From positions 1,860,001-1,924,000 of the forward strand of contig NZ_CP195158.1 in the NCBI RefSeq assembly GCF_051200825.1: a DNA stretch of 64,000 nt, written 5' to 3'. Under the pieces are notes generated by a model. It made no database searches. It was not told the DNA's origin and saw only the letters and a list, made by a program, of their open reading frames with translations. Below are positions 63,273-64,000 of the stretch, piece after piece (position 1 is the first letter of the stretch; each line of letters begins with the position of its first letter). This stretch comes from Formosa sp030427735. Lineage in GTDB: Bacteria; Bacteroidota; Bacteroidia; Flavobacteriales; Flavobacteriaceae. The position numbers were made by a program, and so were the translations under genes.

Positions 63273-64000
63273 ACATACTTATAAAATCTGCAACCATTAT
63301 CGATAGTAAAAGTGAGTTTCATAACCAAACTCTTGATCTTTTAATCGAAGAAGGCAGAATAGCGCAAATAGGAACATCATTAGCTAATCCTAATAATTAC
63401 AAAGAAATCGCTTTAGAAAACCTGCACATCTCTCAAGGTTGGTTTGATAGTAGTGTGAGTTTTGGAGAACCTGGTTTTGAAGAACGCGAAACTATAGAAA
63501 ACGGTTTAACTACTGCGGCATTGTCTGGTTTTACAACTGTGGCAATGAATGCCAATAGTTATCCAATAATAGATACTAGTAGCGATATCGCTTTTGTAGC
63601 CAGCAAAGCCAGAGCACATGCTGTAAACCTGTTACCCATAGGCGCTTTAACTCGTAACAGCGAAGGAATAGATTTAGCCGAATTGTACGATATGAAATCG
63701 GCTGGTGCAGTCGTGTTTTACGATTATAAAAAATCGATTGCTAATGCCAACCTCATGAAAATTGCCCTGCAATATGCTAGCAACTTTAACGGACTGATTT
63801 GTTCGTTCCCGAACGACAATAAAATTGCAGGTAAAGGGGTTATGAACGAACACGTAACCAGCACAACATTAGGGCTTAAAGGTATTCCTGCTCTGGCGGA
63901 AGAATTACAAGTTGCCCGCGATTTGTTTATTTTAGAATATACAGGAGGTAAACTACATATCCCTACCATTTCTACAGCCAAATCTGTTGATTTAATTCGT
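63269..64000 (+). CDS. Dihydroorotase-like protein (PyrC' type, probably inactive), 3'-truncated by window end
   Basis: The frame starts at ATG 63269 (overlapping the BatA stop, ATGA) and is open to 64000, 244 codons so far. The fold is dihydroorotase-like: EPGFEERETIENG (about 64-76) and AGAVVFYDYKK (about 144-154) are the usual landmarks. However, the metal-binding HxH just before EPGF reads FDSSVSFGEPG, so both His are missing. The later metal His (normally in HAED) is CSFPND. Without these ligands catalysis is unlikely. In Pseudomonas such an inactive PyrC' is a structural partner of aspartate carbamoyltransferase. The C-terminus is not seen. Confidence 0.8.
   Translation, partial: MNILIKSATIIDSKSEFHNQTLDLLIEEGRIAQIGTSLANPNNYKEIALENLHISQGWFDSSVSFGEPGFEERETIENGLTTAALSGFTTVAMNANSYPIIDTSSDIAFVASKARAHAVNLLPIGALTRNSEGIDLAELYDMKSAGAVVFYDYKKSIANANLMKIALQYASNFNGLICSFPNDNKIAGKGVMNEHVTSTTLGLKGIPALAEELQVARDLFILEYTGGKLHIPTISTAKSVDLIR

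Overview
The window is AT-rich chromosomal DNA from a member of the Bacteroidota, almost certainly a Flavobacteriaceae. The evidence is a SusC/SusD pair with a FecR-type anti-sigma factor, a type IX secretion (T9SS) sorting tail on a secreted pectate lyase, PorQ, BshA (bacillithiol synthesis), a Bacteroidota-style LptD, very A-rich leader sequences and several TTG starts. I saw no rRNA, tRNA, CRISPR array or intact insertion sequence. The pectin link and marine relatives of such gene sets suggest a plant- or algal-polysaccharide user, but the habitat is inference.

Positions 81-14167 form the accessory part. On the minus strand, FecR, SusC, SusD and a PL1-type pectate lyase make a small pectin-uptake locus. 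Divergently, on the plus strand, the partner ECF sigma factor heads an apparent operon of a RuBisCO-like protein, a DUF1537 acid-sugar kinase, an Asp/Glu-racemase-fold protein and a BASS-type transporter. RuBisCO-like protein plus DUF1537 kinase is the signature of 3-oxo-isoapionate (apiose/apionate) catabolism. Apiose is a pectin sugar, so the two arms may form one regulon for apiose-bearing pectin. The assignment to apionate is inference, and the racemase-fold protein has no known place in that pathway.

Positions 14164-31983 hold a dicarboxylate/amino-acid symporter, aroC, an LpxH-like phosphoesterase, and a small cassette-like gene flanked by palindromes. They also hold a large FAD/Fe-S dehydrogenase, a His/Asp-rich barrel protein, a GH3-beta-lactamase fusion with bshA, and a seven-gene minus-strand cluster (amidase, MCE protein, two Fe-S/CCG proteins and three proteins of unknown function).

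Positions 32115-48305 are mostly housekeeping: LptD, RidA, GuaC, a five-gene pyrR-pyrB-(STAS-like)-rnz-pdxH cluster ending at a strong hairpin, rpsA, porQ-cmk and lon. Positions 48553-51502 carry a second ECF sigma/anti-sigma unit with two predicted beta-helix surface proteins. The remainder holds transport, protease, repair and redox genes (UMF1 transporter, M48 and M61 peptidases, MsrB, LpdA, nitroreductase), plus AroQ, XerD and a BatA/VWA protein. A dihydroorotase-like gene that lacks its metal-binding histidines runs off the right edge. Two copies of a 135-bp MITE-like element with terminal inverted repeats sit at 51531-51666 and 59098-59232, both between convergent genes.
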